In this document: piece after piece, positions 1-9,392 of the stretch
How the letters are laid out: every line of letters begins with the position of its first letter
How positions within the stretch are numbered: the stretch's first letter is position 1
Origin: Lacrimispora sp. 210928-DFI.3.58
GTDB taxonomy: Bacteria; Bacillota; Clostridia; Lachnospirales; Lachnospiraceae
Direction: 5' to 3'
Length of the DNA stretch: 64,000 nt
NCBI RefSeq assembly: GCF_020554865.1
Contig: NZ_JAJCIC010000004.1
Span: 136,269 to 200,268 of the forward strand
Notes under the pieces: generated by a model
What the model saw: the letters and a program-made list of their open reading frames with translations, nothing else
Told to the model about the DNA's origin: nothing
The model's database searches: none
Made by a program: the position numbers and the translations under genes

Positions 1-663
1 GCTGGTGACACCGTAGGAGTTCAGCGCTTTGCAGGCCAGACGGATCATATTTTTCAGGGTTTCCTTATCAGGTACCGGGATGGCATCGTATACGATATCC
101 ATAGCATTGTCATAGAAACGTCCATCCGGCTCCCCATTTTCTATGCCGATGCGGCCTCCTTCAGGCTGGGGAGTGTCGGCTGTCACATGCAGCAGCTCCA
201 GCACCTTACTGTTTGCCACCAGGCAGTGGCCGCAGGCTCTGACAGCGTAGATAGGAACCTCTGTGGATACCTGGTCTAAGTCATGGCGGTCAGGCATGCG
301 GTGCACATCCTGGAAATAATCCTGATTCCAGCCACGGCCCATGATCCATGCTCCCTCCACCGGCGGATGGGTCTCCATAAATTCCTTCAGGCAGCTGATC
401 ATGTCTGCCAGGCTTTCCGTGTGCTTTGCAAGCTGGGCCGCGTTCAGTGCATTTCCAAAGCCCAGAAGATGCATATGGCTGTCGTTAAAGCCGCTGCACA
501 CAAAATGTCCCTCCAGGTCTGAGAGCACATCACCCTCTGCCGCCATCGCCTTTGCCTCGGCGCTGCTTCCGGCAAACAGGAACTTCCCTTTTTCCACTAC
601 AAATGCCTCCACAAGAGGCAGGGAGCCGGTATAGACCCTTCCGTTATAGTAAATTGTCTTCAT
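1..663 (-). CDS. Amidohydrolase, YtcJ-like (N-terminal part, runs off left edge)
   Basis: The first 221 residues of a metal-dependent amidohydrolase; the rest lies beyond the left edge, so no stop codon is present. The start ATG at 663 follows AAGGAG. The N-terminal beta-sandwich (YYNGRVYTG) leads into NDSHMH, whose His63 and His65 fit the first metal-binding pair of the family, followed by GRGWNQ as in YtcJ-type members. Family members hydrolyse amide, imide or cyclic ureide bonds in the cytoplasm; the substrate here is unknown. It lies 16 nt after the AGCS symporter, so it is probably co-transcribed and under the same lysine riboswitch, which would suggest an amino-acid-derived substrate (inference). 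Confidence 0.8.
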   Translation of the reverse strand, partial: MKTIYYNGRVYTGSLPLVEAFVVEKGKFLFAGSSAEAKAMAAEGDVLSDLEGHFVCSGFNDSHMHLLGFGNALNAAQLAKHTESLADMISCLKEFMETHPPVEGAWIMGRGWNQDYFQDVHRMPDRHDLDQVSTEVPIYAVRACGHCLVANSKVLELLHVTADTPQPEGGRIGIENGEPDGRFYDNAMDIVYDAIPVPDKETLKNMIRLACKALNSYGVTS

Positions 664-679
664 GCTATTACTCCTTCAA

Positions 680-2158
680 TTACTCGTTATCCTCATAGAA
701 CAGGCGGGCGTTCTTCTCCTCTTTTCCAATCCCAAGATAACGCGCCTTATAATCCTTTAACAGCTTGAAATACTGGCCGGAAAGGATCAGGATCACTGCC
801 ACGTTCACAAAGGTAGGAATGGCAGAGGTAATGTCCACTACGGTCCAGATAAAGCCTTGGTTGTTGGTCTTAACCAGGTAGATGGTCCACAAAAGACCAG
901 GCAGAGCGCGGACTGCATAGAAAATCTTCATAATGACATTCTTCACAGGTCCCTCCTGCTTATATAAATGCTCCAGGATCGCCAGATAGTAGGTAAACCA
1001 GCCGCCGGAGGTAGTGACGGTAAAAATTACCATGATAATTGCCAGAAGAATGCTTCCCACCGTGCCGAAGCTGCCTGCAAATGCACTTAAGGCAAGAGTT
1101 CCGCCATTCGTTCCGTCTGTCCAGTTACCGCTTAAGATAACAGAGAGAGCTGTGATCGTACAAACGATGAAAGTATCAAAGAACACCTCAAAGGAGCCCC
1201 AAAGGCCCTGCTCCACAGGATGGCGTGTTCTTGCAGAAGCATGGATCATAGGAGAAGTACCCCAACCAGCTTCATTGGAGTATACGGAACGAGCCATACC
1301 AACGCGGATCATTTCGCTGACTGCACAGCCTGCAAAGCCGCCGATGGCTGCAGTACCTGTAAATGCATTTGTAAAAATGGATGCAATTGCGCCGGGAACA
1401 TGTGTAAGGTTCACCAGGATCATGCCAATGCCCATAAGGATATACAGGACACTCATAAATGGAACCAGCTTACTGAACAGGGCTGCGATCCTCTTTGTGC
1501 CGCCGTCAGTGATGAAATAGGTCAGTACGCAAAGCAGTGCCCCCATCACAATAACGCCCTCAATCTCAAAGCCGCCAAAGGAAATCATATCCAGCTTAAA
1601 TGCACCGGAAACCACCTGTGCTGCTGTCAAGGTGGAAGAGGTTACAAAGAAGGTGGAGAAAATGCCCGCTCCGAAGATGATTGCCGGGATCAGCCAAAGC
1701 TTGCCCCACTTGCGCTCCTTTCCCAGACCGCACTCCATGTAGTAGGTGGGACCGCCGTAGAAATCGCCCTTCTCGTTTGTATGGCGGTAATAGCAGCCCA
1801 GGGTAACTTCTACCTGCTTTAAGATCATCCCTAAGCAGGCTGTCAGCCACATCCAGAAAACAGCGCCTGGTCCGCCTGCTGCCACAGCAGTTGCAACGCC
1901 CGCAATGTTGCCGAAGCCAACGGTTCCGCCGATGGCTGTGGAAATGGCCTCAAAGGAACTTAACATACCCTTTTCATTTTCTTGATGCTTGTCCTCTTTT
2001 TCAAGAATGCGGCCTGCCGTGCGCTTTAAGATCCAGCCGAAGTAGCGGAACTGAAAGAAGCCGGAACGGATGGTAAAATAAAGCCCTGTCACTACCATCA
2101 GTACGATCAGTGGTAATCCCCAAAGGATACCGTCAAGCCAGTTAAGAAAATCAATCAT
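680..2158 (-). CDS. Sodium:amino acid symporter, AGCS family (possible lysine transporter)
   Basis: An integral membrane protein of 492 residues, the usual AGCS length. About eleven hydrophobic segments are visible, and the family stretch GFGNIAGVATAV lies near residues 81-92. Known AGCS proteins import alanine, glycine or glutamine with sodium. Here the 5' leader is a lysine-type riboswitch with an intrinsic terminator, so lysine or a related diamino acid is an alternative substrate (inference). ATG at 2158 follows AGGGGGAAATAAA. The amidohydrolase gene follows after 16 nt, forming a two-gene unit. Confidence 0.9.
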   Translation of the reverse strand: MIDFLNWLDGILWGLPLIVLMVVTGLYFTIRSGFFQFRYFGWILKRTAGRILEKEDKHQENEKGMLSSFEAISTAIGGTVGFGNIAGVATAVAAGGPGAVFWMWLTACLGMILKQVEVTLGCYYRHTNEKGDFYGGPTYYMECGLGKERKWGKLWLIPAIIFGAGIFSTFFVTSSTLTAAQVVSGAFKLDMISFGGFEIEGVIVMGALLCVLTYFITDGGTKRIAALFSKLVPFMSVLYILMGIGMILVNLTHVPGAIASIFTNAFTGTAAIGGFAGCAVSEMIRVGMARSVYSNEAGWGTSPMIHASARTRHPVEQGLWGSFEVFFDTFIVCTITALSVILSGNWTDGTNGGTLALSAFAGSFGTVGSILLAIIMVIFTVTTSGGWFTYYLAILEHLYKQEGPVKNVIMKIFYAVRALPGLLWTIYLVKTNNQGFIWTVVDITSAIPTFVNVAVILILSGQYFKLLKDYKARYLGIGKEEKNARLFYEDNE

Positions 2159-2200
2159 TTTATTTCCCCCTTGTATTTATCGGCAGTATCAGCCCAAACA

Positions 2201-2231
2201 CAAAAAGCAGCGGTATGAACATACCACTGCT
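2201..2231 (-). terminator. Intrinsic terminator of the lysine riboswitch
   Basis: A 12-bp stem (AGCAGTGGTATG / CATACCGCTGCT, one G-U pair, two-base loop) is followed on the minus strand by TTTTTGTG. It lies between the aptamer and the symporter start, where a transcription-attenuation expression platform is expected. Confidence 0.88.
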
Positions 2232-2252
2232 CCATAAACTGTGTCCATGAAA

Positions 2253-2416
2253 CAATAGCTCCAACACCTTAACGGTGAGAGTGCATAGCCTGTTCGACTT
2301 ATGCCCCAACTCAGACGGCCTACGGCAGCCGCTGGTTTCGGCGAAACTTCCTTTTCCTGTCCTTCCCGGACTCCGTTGTCTCCAGACAGGTACTAATAAG
2401 CTCCGCGCCTCTATTG
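2253..2416 (-). promoter_or_regulatory. Lysine riboswitch (L box) aptamer
   Basis: The leader of the AGCS gene read on the minus strand. A terminal P1 helix CAATAG/CTATTG closes a region holding the L-box landmarks in order: AGAGGCGCGGAG at the 5' side, CTTATTAGTACC, a GGAG element, AAAGGAAG, TCGCCGAAA, and the closing TGGAGCTATTG. Length (about 164 nt) fits the lysine class. The glycine riboswitch pattern is absent. Lysine binding is expected to favour the terminator at 2201-2231 and shut off the symporter and amidohydrolase. Confidence 0.85.
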
Positions 2417-2438
2417 CCGACATTTATTTTATTTTCTT

Positions 2439-2467
2439 ATCATAAAATGATTCTCTTTTGCTGTCAA
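2439..2467 (-). promoter_or_regulatory. Promoter of the riboswitch-controlled operon
   Basis: TTGACA (2462-2467) and TATGAT (2439-2444) separated by 17 nt on the minus strand, about 20 nt before the riboswitch. The -35 box overlaps the stop codon of the upstream hydrolase gene, so the symporter unit is transcribed independently. Confidence 0.8.
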
Positions 2468-3414
2468 TAGTTTTTTAGTATCTTTTCCAAAAAGCCTGAC
2501 ACATCCTCAAATACCTCCATGCGGCCCGGTTCGTTGAGGATCTCATGGCGCATACCTTCATACAGGCGGCTGGTGATAGCATTGTAGCCCTCTGCTGCCA
2601 GAAAACCTGCTGCCTGGTAGAACCTCTTTTTGGAGCCCATGCAGGGATCCTCTGAGCCTGAGACAAACAGGATGGGAAGGCCCGGCTTTTCCGGATGCCA
2701 GCCCCTCTTTCCGTAGGTCTGGCACAGGAGCACAAGGAGGGACTGATAGCCGTTTAAGGTAAAGGTAAAATTGCAGTAGGGGCTTGCATTGAAGGCCTCT
2801 ACCACCGCTTTATCTGTACAGATCCAGGCATGGCTCCTCCCCTCTGACCGGAACGGAAGGTCGAAGACGGTAAACAGCTTATCCATAAGCCTGCTTCTGC
2901 TCTGCCCTCCCTTTACTGCCGCCAGCATTGACACAAAGGCCAGGCCCAGGCCTGCAAAGGGCGGTTTGCTGGGGGAACCGCAGACAATAAGGCCGTCAAG
3001 GTCCCTCTCATAGTATTTTAAATACACCCGCGCAGCCAAAGAGCCCATACTGTGACCAAAAAGAAAAAGAGGCAGTCCCTGAAAGCGCTTCTTCGCATAG
3101 CGCGTGATCTGGTGAAGGTCTTTTACCAGGCCAGGTCCGCCATTTTCATAAAAATAGCCCAGATCCGACATGTTCCTGACACTTTTTCCATGGCCCCGGT
3201 GGTCGTGTATCACACAGGCAAAGCCTCTTAAGGCCATGTATTTCATAAAGGGCAGATAACGCTCCTTATGCTCACACATTCCATGGGAGAGCTGCAGGAT
3301 GGCCCTGGGCCTTTTGGGCAGGACTATGAGGACATCAAGAGGCAGGCCGTCATGGCGCGAGGTAAGAGTAACGCTTTCATTGTAGAGGCTGGTGGTATGA
3401 AAATCGGTGTTCAT
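2464..3414 (-). CDS. Alpha/beta hydrolase, lysophospholipase / monoacylglycerol lipase-like
   Basis: A 316-residue cytoplasmic serine hydrolase of the PldB/monoglyceride lipase type. The sequence shows the oxyanion stretch SHGM (43-46), DHRGHG (71-76), the nucleophile elbow GHSMGS (Ser122), an acid in SGSEDP near residue 255 and the catalytic His in MRHEIL near 289, followed by a typical short C-terminus. The start follows AAGGAGGAACCTG. It probably hydrolyses monoacylglycerols or lysophospholipids; the substrate cannot be read from the sequence. It appears monocistronic: no clear hairpin is seen in the 294 nt that separate it from the phosphate symporter gene. Confidence 0.85.
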   Translation of the reverse strand: MNTDFHTTSLYNESVTLTSRHDGLPLDVLIVLPKRPRAILQLSHGMCEHKERYLPFMKYMALRGFACVIHDHRGHGKSVRNMSDLGYFYENGGPGLVKDLHQITRYAKKRFQGLPLFLFGHSMGSLAARVYLKYYERDLDGLIVCGSPSKPPFAGLGLAFVSMLAAVKGGQSRSRLMDKLFTVFDLPFRSEGRSHAWICTDKAVVEAFNASPYCNFTFTLNGYQSLLVLLCQTYGKRGWHPEKPGLPILFVSGSEDPCMGSKKRFYQAAGFLAAEGYNAITSRLYEGMRHEILNEPGRMEVFEDVSGFLEKILKNY

Positions 3415-3708
3415 CAGGTTCCTCCTTCGGACAGAATGTCATTCTGAGCAGGCACAGACCGCTCCCGCCTGCCAGAATCCATTATATCACGCGCTTTCCT
3501 GCCTGTCATGCTTCCGGTTACTGTTTCGGAATACCGTGCTCCCTGTCATTATCCCCCATCTGCTTCTTTCTATACCTGATCCTGTATCCTCCCTGTTCCT
3601 CTATTCCATTCCCTCGATCAGATCCGGCAGCCGGCTGATATTTTTCTTTCCAAAGACCGGCTTCCCGCCTCCAATAACAAGGAACATCTGTTGGCTTTTC
3701 AAGCATTC

Positions 3709-5499
3709 TCATCTCTGCAGCAGCCTGAAATACCGGTCATGGGCCTCCTGGTAAGCGCGGTTAAAGTCTTCATCGCGCCCGGAATGCAGCATGGAGATAT
3801 AGTCATGTACCTGGTGCTTGATCCCAGGTGTTGCCCTGGCTACCGTTGCCACGCCCACATTGGAGCAGACATCGGAGATGCGCTCTGCTTCTGAGAGCAG
3901 ATTGAAAAATTCCGTGCCGTTAAATACTCCGCACGCTCCGCCGCGGAGGCGCTCCAGATGATGGTTCTTCAATACATTTACCATATCATCCACAACCTCC
4001 TCTAACGGTTCGATCTGGCGGGCCGCCTCCAGCTTCTGCCATTTAAAGGCGTCGCTTGTATAGCCCAGGATCGTATCCAGCAGCTCCCGGAGCACCGTCA
4101 GCTCTGACAGGGCGTCCTTTGTAAATACATTATCCTCTTCCTTTAATTCTGTGGCGATCTCTGCAATATTTAAGGCATGGTCCCCCAGGCGCTCAAACTC
4201 CGTGACCGCGGAATAATAGTAATTCATGATCTCCACATGATGGTGGGTCGTGATCGCAGCTGAGATCTGGACCAGATAGTTACTCACCCGGTCTGCCATG
4301 TTGTCAATGTCGTCCTCGTCCTCCTCGATCTGCTTCACCACCTTTGGATCATACTGGGTAAACATATCAAAGGCCCGGTTGATGTTTGTTCTGGCCATCT
4401 GGCACATCAACATCAGCACATCATAGCAGCGCCCAAAGGCCAGGGCCGGGGTACTGATGAAGACAGGATTGAGGGCATCCAGCATCTCATCATACTTTCC
4501 GACAGCAACAGGCTCGTCCTTTATGATCCGGTAACTGATCTTTTCATATACACCCACAAAGGGCATCAGGAGCACTGCGCAGGACAGATTGAAGATCGTA
4601 TTGGTGTTGGCAATGCCGCCGGAATGGATCGCACTGTTCCATATACCATTAAGCAGTCCCATTTTATGTATGACTGCCACTGCTACCAGGATCACCACAG
4701 ATTCGCTTAAATTAAACAGGATGTTCACAATGCCGACCCGCTTGGCCTCCGGCTTTGCACCTATGTTGCAGACAATGGCCGTTGTCACACAGTCGCCGAG
4801 ATAAATACCTACCAGCACCGCATAGATACCCCCGAAGGTCAGCTGGCCGGAGGTTGAAAACGCCTGCAAAATACCGATGGTCGCAGATGAGCTCTGGAGT
4901 ACAAAGGCAACTCCTGCTCCGGCCGCATAGCCGATCAGCGGATTACTTCCCAATCCTGAGAAAAGCCGCTCAACAATACCGCTGTCTGTCAGGGCGCTCA
5001 CCGCATCCGTCATATTCAAAAGCCCGGAAAACAGAATGCCGAAGCCAATGATGATCTGCCCTATCTTGCCCGAATCCTTAGACTTCATGCCCATAACGAT
5101 GATAATACCGATGATCAGCGCCAGAGGCGCCAGGGTCGAAGGCTTTAAGAATTGCAGAAATGCGGCTCCCGACGTGTTCAAGTCCAGGAGCCGGATGATC
5201 TGTCCTGTAACAGTGGTGCCCACATTGGCGCCGATGATGATGCCCAGGGACTGCCGCAGGGAAATGATCCCCGCGCCCACAAGTCCTGAAGTGATCACGA
5301 TCGTTGCCGTTGAAGACTGGACCACCGCAGTGGTCACCATTCCCAGAAGAAATGCCTTGAGCGGAGTTCCGGTAACTCTCTCCATAGCCTTTTTCAGTGT
5401 GCCTGAGGAACTTGCCTTCAGTCCGTCTCCCATCATGCGCATTCCATACAGGAACATTGCCAGGCCGCCAAAAAGTGTAATTGCACTAAAAATATTCAT
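3709..5499 (-). CDS. Na/Pi cotransporter family protein with C-terminal PhoU domain
   Basis: About 596 residues. The N-terminal half holds two inverted Na/Pi-II repeats, each with the signature glutamine-serine motif: VVQSSTATI near residue 60 and VLQSSSATI near residue 200. The C-terminal 240 residues are a helical PhoU-like domain. Such NptA/YjbB-type proteins move phosphate across the membrane with sodium, often outward when cytosolic phosphate is high. I chose the second methionine, since AGGTGG is 6 nt before it; the first ATG, at 5505, lies directly against that site. The 136 nt upstream are AT-rich and presumably hold the promoter. Confidence 0.88.
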   Translation of the reverse strand: MNIFSAITLFGGLAMFLYGMRMMGDGLKASSSGTLKKAMERVTGTPLKAFLLGMVTTAVVQSSTATIVITSGLVGAGIISLRQSLGIIIGANVGTTVTGQIIRLLDLNTSGAAFLQFLKPSTLAPLALIIGIIIVMGMKSKDSGKIGQIIIGFGILFSGLLNMTDAVSALTDSGIVERLFSGLGSNPLIGYAAGAGVAFVLQSSSATIGILQAFSTSGQLTFGGIYAVLVGIYLGDCVTTAIVCNIGAKPEAKRVGIVNILFNLSESVVILVAVAVIHKMGLLNGIWNSAIHSGGIANTNTIFNLSCAVLLMPFVGVYEKISYRIIKDEPVAVGKYDEMLDALNPVFISTPALAFGRCYDVLMLMCQMARTNINRAFDMFTQYDPKVVKQIEEDEDDIDNMADRVSNYLVQISAAITTHHHVEIMNYYYSAVTEFERLGDHALNIAEIATELKEEDNVFTKDALSELTVLRELLDTILGYTSDAFKWQKLEAARQIEPLEEVVDDMVNVLKNHHLERLRGGACGVFNGTEFFNLLSEAERISDVCSNVGVATVARATPGIKHQVHDYISMLHSGRDEDFNRAYQEAHDRYFRLLQR

Positions 5500-5635
5500 G
5501 TCCATCCACCTATAATCTTTTGTAAGGAGGATATCTCTCTCCTCTTTACAAAGATTTTACATGGATTTTACGTAAAATGCTATAGTTTTTTTTCGGATTT
5601 TGTAAGAAAATCTTTTCCCCTTATGAACATGAAGC

Positions 5636-7381
5636 TTACAGCGTCCAGGAAAGGCTCTGCCTCTGCAGCTGCGCCATATGGCGGTAAATACTGTCCTCCC
5701 GGCTCATCAATTCCTGCGGCGTCCCCTGCTCTGCCACGATCCCATCCTTCAGCACCACGATCTTATCCGCTCCGGCAACGGTCCTCATCCGGTGGGCGAT
5801 GATCAGGACGGTCTTGTCCTTTATCAGGGTAGAGATGGCTTCCTGGACAAGGGTTTCGTTTTCCACATCCAGGGAGGCCGTGGCCTCGTCCATCAGAATA
5901 ATGGGAGCATCTTTTAAAAGAGCCCTGGCAATGGACAGGCGCTGGCGCTCACCGCCGGAAAGGCAGGAGCCGTTTTCTCCTATCATTGTCTGATAGCCAT
6001 GGGGCAGCTTTTCGATGAATTCTTCACACCTGGCCGCTTTGGCAGCCTCCATCACGGCTGCATCGGAGGCCCCTTTTCGTCCGAGACGGATATTTTCCAT
6101 GACCGTATTGTTGAACAGCACGACATCCTGGAAAACGATGGAAAACTTTTCCAGAAGAGTCTCCGGATCAATGGTGCTCACATCTGTGCCGCCTATTGTG
6201 ATGATACCCCGGCTGATATCCCAGAACCTGGCAGCCAGCTTTGCGCTGGTGGATTTTCCTCCGCCGGAAGGCCCTACCAAGGCTGTCACCTGGCCCTGTC
6301 TGGCGGTGAAGGACACGTCCTTTAACACCTGCTCCCCCTCCTTATAGGAAAATCCTACATGGTCAAACACGATATCATAGCCATCATAGGAGGCCTCCTC
6401 CTGTCCCTTCTGTACTGGCTGCTCTCTGATATTTTTCATGCGCTCCACCACCAGCAGGGTGGAATAAACTGCCGACAGGTTCTGAAGGCAGGTGCTCAAG
6501 GGGTCATACAGCCTGGTAGCTGCCAGCATGTATGCGAGGAAGGTCATAAAATCCAGGGAGCCGGCAGACAGCAGGGAAGCTCCAGCCAGCACAGTGGTAG
6601 CCATGCCGATCCTTAATATCATCTGGGCTGAGACCACACAGGTTCCATTGGTGAGCTCCAGACGGATGCTAACGGCTTCCACATTGATCAGCTTTTGATA
6701 CAGGTTTGCAAGATAGCTCTCTCTCTGGTTGTTCGCCTTGATGTCCTGGATGGTCTCGATGCACTCCTGTATCCCGTCGGAGGCAGCCAGCTTCTTCCCC
6801 TTCTGCCCCCGCTCCATGCGGTTAATAAGGGGTCTTGTGGCCACAGCCAGAAGAAAAGACACCGGCAGAACCCATAAAACAGCCAGACCCATCCGCCAAT
6901 CCATTGACAGAAGCCAGGCAGCGATCAGTGCCGTGGACAGCAGGGCTCCTATTAGCTCGGAGATAAAGTGGCTGAAGGCCTTCTCCACAAAGGCGCTGTC
7001 CGCCATAATAGTAGTGGTCAGATCCGCCAGATCACGCTGTCCGAAGAAGGCTAAGGGCAGCTGGCGCAGCCTCTCTGCCAGGCCGATCCTCATATTGGCG
7101 CTCTCCTTGTAGGAATCCATGAAGGTAGCATTGTACTGAAGATATTCAAAGAGAAAGATCAGGGCCAGGAGAAAGAAACTGGCTCCCAGATAACCTGCCA
7201 TCCCCAGAGAAGAAGCCTCCTCCCCCACTAAGGGACCCAGCATGCTCTTTAAAAAGAGGAACAGGAGGCTTATCGGAAGCATAAGCCCGATATTTGTCAG
7301 GGCGCAGCAGAAAATTGCCCTTGTCAGGTCCTTTCCGCCCTGCTCCGTCAATGCGAATTTCTTTTGGAGATATCTACTCAT
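5636..7381 (-). CDS. ABC transporter, fused permease/ATPase (subunit 2 of pair)
   Basis: An exporter-fold half transporter of about 581 residues: six membrane segments then a nucleotide-binding domain with Walker A GPSGGGKST, signature LSGGERQ, Walker B IILMDEATASLD and the H-loop IAHRMRT. The ATG at 7381 follows AGGTGGAAAAG; the GTG three codons upstream is less well placed. The start overlaps the end of the partner gene by 8 nt, indicating translational coupling and a heterodimer. A TetR gene further upstream shares its operator with this unit. The substrate could be a drug, lipid or siderophore; the sequence does not settle this. Confidence 0.88.
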   Translation of the reverse strand: MSRYLQKKFALTEQGGKDLTRAIFCCALTNIGLMLPISLLFLFLKSMLGPLVGEEASSLGMAGYLGASFFLLALIFLFEYLQYNATFMDSYKESANMRIGLAERLRQLPLAFFGQRDLADLTTTIMADSAFVEKAFSHFISELIGALLSTALIAAWLLSMDWRMGLAVLWVLPVSFLLAVATRPLINRMERGQKGKKLAASDGIQECIETIQDIKANNQRESYLANLYQKLINVEAVSIRLELTNGTCVVSAQMILRIGMATTVLAGASLLSAGSLDFMTFLAYMLAATRLYDPLSTCLQNLSAVYSTLLVVERMKNIREQPVQKGQEEASYDGYDIVFDHVGFSYKEGEQVLKDVSFTARQGQVTALVGPSGGGKSTSAKLAARFWDISRGIITIGGTDVSTIDPETLLEKFSIVFQDVVLFNNTVMENIRLGRKGASDAAVMEAAKAARCEEFIEKLPHGYQTMIGENGSCLSGGERQRLSIARALLKDAPIILMDEATASLDVENETLVQEAISTLIKDKTVLIIAHRMRTVAGADKIVVLKDGIVAEQGTPQELMSREDSIYRHMAQLQRQSLSWTL

Positions 7382-9194
7382 CTTTTCCACCTACCTTCCA
7401 TTCTACTGAGGTCTGATAATTCTGCCACATCTTGGCATACAGCCCGTTTTGCTCCAGAAGGGACTCATGATTTCCCTGCTCTGCCACCCTTCCATTTTCC
7501 ATCACGTAGATCTGATCCGCATGGCAGATCGTGGAAAGCCTGTGGGCGATCATGATAACGGTTTTCCCCTTTACAAGGCTCTCAAAGGCCTGCTGGATCA
7601 GGTGTTCGTTGTCCGGGTCTGCAAATGCCGTGGCCTCGTCCAAAAGTACGATCGGCGCATCCTTTAAAATAGCCCTGGCTAAAGCGATCCTCTGCACCTC
7701 TCCTCCTGAAAGGTAGGTTCCCTCCCTGCCCACTACGGTGTGAAGGCCCCGGGGCATTTTTTCAATAATGTCCTCGCATCTGGCTGCCTTCAGGGCTTTT
7801 AACACCTCTTCTTCCGTGGCATCCGGCCTGGCGGCACGGATATTGTTCAAAAGAGTGTCCTTAAACAGGCGGCAGTCCTGAAACACAAAGCTTACCAGCT
7901 TCATAAGCTCCGTGCTGCCGATCTCCCTCACATCAGCTCCCCCTATGGCCACCTTTCCGCTGTCCGCATCAAAAAAGCGCGGGATCAGGCTTACAAGGGT
8001 GGTCTTGCCGCCGCCTGAGGGACCTACAATGGCAGCGGTCGTCCCTTCCGGCACCCGGAGGGATACCCGGTCTACAGCCGGACTGCTTTCCCTTCCATAG
8101 GAAAATGTGACATTCTCAAAAGTAATGGTATAATCCTTTGGCATTTTCGGATGCTCTGGCTCTGGAAGAGGCTTTTCCTCCATAATGGCCAGGATCCGCT
8201 TCATAGCATCGTTGGCGATCATGGTATTTTCACTGGTCCACATGATCTTGTTCATCATGGATGCGCAGATAGGCGTGAATAAAATATAGAAGACCAGGTC
8301 TAAAACCACTGTTGTATAGGAGGCTCCGGCAGCTGCATCACCTGCTAACAGGATACCGGCGGGTATCAGCACTGCAAAAACTCCGTTAATGCTGACCGTG
8401 TAGGCGCACATGGGGATGCGCAAAGAAGCAGCGTAATTCACCGCCCAATCACGGTAGCGCAGAATGGAGTCATGAAAGCGTTTAAAGGAAAATACGCTCT
8501 GCTGAAAGGTCTTTACAACAGGAATGCCCCGGACATATTCCACTGCCTCATTGTTCATATCCTCTAAGGCGTTCTGGTACTGCTTCATGGATTCTGCAAG
8601 TCCGGGCCCCATCATACAGCTTAAGCAGAGCACTCCCAGCGCCATGGGTATCAGGCTGATCAGCCCAAACCGCCAGTCAAACACAAGAAGGAGCACCAGC
8701 ACGGCTACAGGCGTCACCATTGCTCCGGCCAGATCAGGCAGCTGGTGGGCAAGATAGGTCTCTGTCAGTCCTGCCCCATCGTCAATGATACGCCGGAGCT
8801 TTCCGCTTCCCTCCTTCTTAAAATAGCCCACAGGCAGCAGAGTCAGATGGTGAAGGGCAGCTGTCTTCATATTTCTGGCAGTGCGGAAGGCCGACAGATG
8901 GGTGCACATGAGGGCGGCAAAATAGATCAGCATGCTTAACAGGGCAGATGCCACTGCCATCCATCCAAAGCCGGTCAGGCGGCTGCCGTCAAGGCCGGAC
9001 TGCCATCTTAGTACCACCTCCTTTATCACGTTCCACATGCACAGGTATGGAAACAGCGCCACCACAGCGCTGATCCCGGAAAGGACGCAGCCTGCCCAGG
9101 TGAGATAACGGTGGTTCCCCGCAAAGGTCATAAGTGTTATCTTTCCTCCCGGCGGAAGCTGTGTCATGATCGTTTGTTTCTTTGTTCCTTCCAC
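7374..9194 (-). CDS. ABC transporter, fused permease/ATPase (subunit 1 of pair)
   Basis: A half transporter of 606 residues and partner of the overlapping downstream gene. Walker A is GPSGGGKTT, signature YLSGGEVQR, Walker B IVLLDEATAFADPDNE and H-loop IAHRLST. As I recall, the DEATAFADP form is frequent in exporter-fold pairs related to the siderophore importers YbtPQ and IrtAB, so uptake of a siderophore-like compound is an alternative to export (inference). GTG at 9194 is the start, 7 nt after AGGAGG. The leader carries a GTTAG-N6-CTAAC palindrome and, further up, the TetR operator. Confidence 0.87.
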   Translation of the reverse strand: MEGTKKQTIMTQLPPGGKITLMTFAGNHRYLTWAGCVLSGISAVVALFPYLCMWNVIKEVVLRWQSGLDGSRLTGFGWMAVASALLSMLIYFAALMCTHLSAFRTARNMKTAALHHLTLLPVGYFKKEGSGKLRRIIDDGAGLTETYLAHQLPDLAGAMVTPVAVLVLLLVFDWRFGLISLIPMALGVLCLSCMMGPGLAESMKQYQNALEDMNNEAVEYVRGIPVVKTFQQSVFSFKRFHDSILRYRDWAVNYAASLRIPMCAYTVSINGVFAVLIPAGILLAGDAAAGASYTTVVLDLVFYILFTPICASMMNKIMWTSENTMIANDAMKRILAIMEEKPLPEPEHPKMPKDYTITFENVTFSYGRESSPAVDRVSLRVPEGTTAAIVGPSGGGKTTLVSLIPRFFDADSGKVAIGGADVREIGSTELMKLVSFVFQDCRLFKDTLLNNIRAARPDATEEEVLKALKAARCEDIIEKMPRGLHTVVGREGTYLSGGEVQRIALARAILKDAPIVLLDEATAFADPDNEHLIQQAFESLVKGKTVIMIAHRLSTICHADQIYVMENGRVAEQGNHESLLEQNGLYAKMWQNYQTSVEWKVGGKDE

Positions 9195-9231
9195 TTGTTT
9201 TCCTCCTCTCAGCTCGTTGCTTGCCGCAATT

Positions 9232-9247
9232 GTTAGTTGTAGCTAAC
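9232..9247 (-). promoter_or_regulatory. GTTAG-N6-CTAAC palindrome (site a)
   Basis: GTTAG-TTGTAG-CTAAC lies 38 nt before the ABC start codon, in the leader. It matches sites at 13714, 29025 and 29480 in arms and spacing. The GTTAG/CTAAC arms resemble the core of DtxR/IdeR-type iron boxes, but the spacer is longer, so the regulator is unassigned. Confidence 0.6.
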
Positions 9248-9338
9248 CATCAGATATAAGGTACTGCCGCCTTCCCAGCCTCTAATACCTCCTTTTTCAG
9301 CCAGGATACCGACGGCAGGATCCGTTTCCTTGCAAGTT

Positions 9339-9392
9339 TATAACGTCGTTATATAACACCGTTATTATCTCTCTGTTTCTATTTTGCGTCAA
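9339..9392 (-). promoter_or_regulatory. ABC operon promoter with TetR operator
   Basis: TTGACG (9387-9392), 17 nt, GATAAT (9364-9369) on the minus strand. Immediately downstream, 9339-9368 contains the palindrome ATAACG-T-CGTTAT followed by a second CGTTAT half. The TetR gene promoter carries nearly the same block at 11969-11996, so the same regulator probably represses both. Confidence 0.75.

Noticed and set aside
2253..2416. Glycine riboswitch upstream of the AGCS gene
   Set aside because: AGCS genes often have one, but the tandem glycine aptamer landmarks are absent and L-box landmarks are present.
2160..2423. 87-codon minus-strand reading frame before the AGCS gene
   Set aside because: It lies entirely in the lysine riboswitch and terminator; the folded RNA explains the sequence better.
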